DNA from: Gemmatimonadota bacterium
GTDB taxonomy: Bacteria; Gemmatimonadota; Gemmatimonadetes; Gemmatimonadales; GWC2-71-9
DNA length: 38,892 nt
Direction of reading: 5' to 3'
Assembly (NCBI GenBank): GCA_003251175.1
Contig: QKHC01000080.1
Location: 1 to 38,892, forward strand
Every line of letters starts with the position of its first letter. Within the stretch, counting starts at the first letter, position 1. Of this stretch, positions 38,595-38,892 are shown piece after piece. Made by a program: the position numbers and the translations under genes. Below the pieces are notes generated by a model. It did no database searches, had not been told where the DNA came from, and was given only the letters and a program-made list of their open reading frames with translations.

Positions 38595-38892
38595 TCACCG
38601 CGCGCCCAGCACGCGGCTCGCGCGGGCATAGTCCTTGGGACGCACCCACAGGATCATCCCGTAGCGCCCCTTGCCGGCGCACACCGCGTCGGCAGCCACG
38701 ACGTTGATCCGCGCGTCCGCCAGCTTGGCGAAGTGGCGGTGCGCGGCGCCCGGCCGGTCGTCGCCAGTCATCAGGAAGCCCTTCTTCACCTGGCTCAGCC
38801 GCCAGCTGTTCGCGCGGGCGACGCGCCTGAGACCGGCCATGTCGTCAGTGACGAAGTCCAGCTGTGACCGGCCGCGACCCGTCGGGAATCCC
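38595..38892 (-). CDS. ACT-domain-like small regulatory protein (5' end outside window)
   Basis: The frame is open to the window edge, so the protein is at least 98 aa; an internal ATG at 38840 would drop conserved-looking residues (SQLDFVTDD) and is unlikely to be the start. The repeat after this is a typical ACT fold: GFLMTGDDRPGAAHRHFAKLADARINVVAADAV (in parts) followed by GRYGMILWVRPKDYARASRVLGA. ACT domains bind amino acids or similar ligands and regulate enzymes. Stand-alone proteins of this style are common, with unknown partners. No enzyme domain is visible in the remaining part. Confidence 0.8.
   Translation of the reverse strand, partial: GFPTGRGRSQLDFVTDDMAGLRRVARANSWRLSQVKKGFLMTGDDRPGAAHRHFAKLADARINVVAADAVCAGKGRYGMILWVRPKDYARASRVLGAR

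Overview
The window is very GC-rich (by eye about 70%, not computed), tightly packed, and carries no phage, transposase or CRISPR signal. The gene families present suggest a free-living, aerobic, Gram-negative bacterium: an RND/TolC tripartite pump, lipoproteins, a secreted S9 peptidase, a DUF5117-type zinc metalloprotease, an ECF sigma/anti-sigma pair, a TIGR03545/TIGR03546 pair and a glyoxylate shunt. The style (secreted peptidases, Big/DUF4382 lipoproteins, DUF4440 lipoproteins) fits Gemmatimonadota best. That assignment is inference and no 16S gene is present.

Layout. 1-2145 (+) is a sulfur operon: a rhodanese cut by the window edge, a two-domain rhodanese, and a YeeE/YedE thiosulfate-type transporter split into two half-size genes, all joined by ATGA overlaps. 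2257-5065 (+) holds a DUF4440 lipoprotein, a patatin and an AI-2E-family permease. 5076-9853 (-) holds a DUF4440-thermonuclease fusion, an APC amino acid permease, a remnant of a four-helix-bundle protein gene on the opposite strand, and an S9 peptidase. 10057-12678 (+) is a large zinc metalloprotease. 12747-15084 (-) is an ECF sigma / FecR-type anti-sigma / unknown envelope protein operon. 15128-17434 (-) is the TIGR03546/TIGR03545 pair, and 17509-18969 (-) is a DUF4382/Ig-like lipoprotein.

19065-31995 (-) is mainly metal handling, mostly copper. It contains a small His/Cys secreted protein, a TolC-like protein, a CusB-like adaptor, a CusA-like pump, a DUF411 protein, a sialidase-fold lipoprotein with a CECC motif, a CopB-type ATPase (CPH motif), a GNAT acetyltransferase, and a separate multicopper oxidase / DUF985 cupin pair. 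Together these would move copper out of the cytoplasm (CopB), out of the periplasm (Cus-type pump), bind it (DUF411, His/Cys proteins) and oxidise it (multicopper oxidase).

32150-35054 (+) is the glyoxylate shunt aceB-aceA with overlapping genes. 35223-37790 (+) is a compact four-gene operon of unknown role: a zinc-ribbon-like microprotein, a membrane-anchored Cys-rich microprotein, an internally duplicated 168-aa protein, and a PilT-like ATPase with a duplicated N-terminal domain and altered Walker B and His-box residues. It is followed by a 13-copy 10-bp G-rich tandem repeat, a tRNA-Thr(CGT) gene, a stretch with few or no genes but strong hairpins, and an ACT-like protein cut by the window edge.

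Two patterns run across the window. Several genes at the head of a transcript lack a Shine-Dalgarno sequence and instead have a TANNNT-like box 6-7 nt before the start codon, which suggests leaderless mRNAs. Convergent genes are separated by hairpins that overlap or abut both stop codons.
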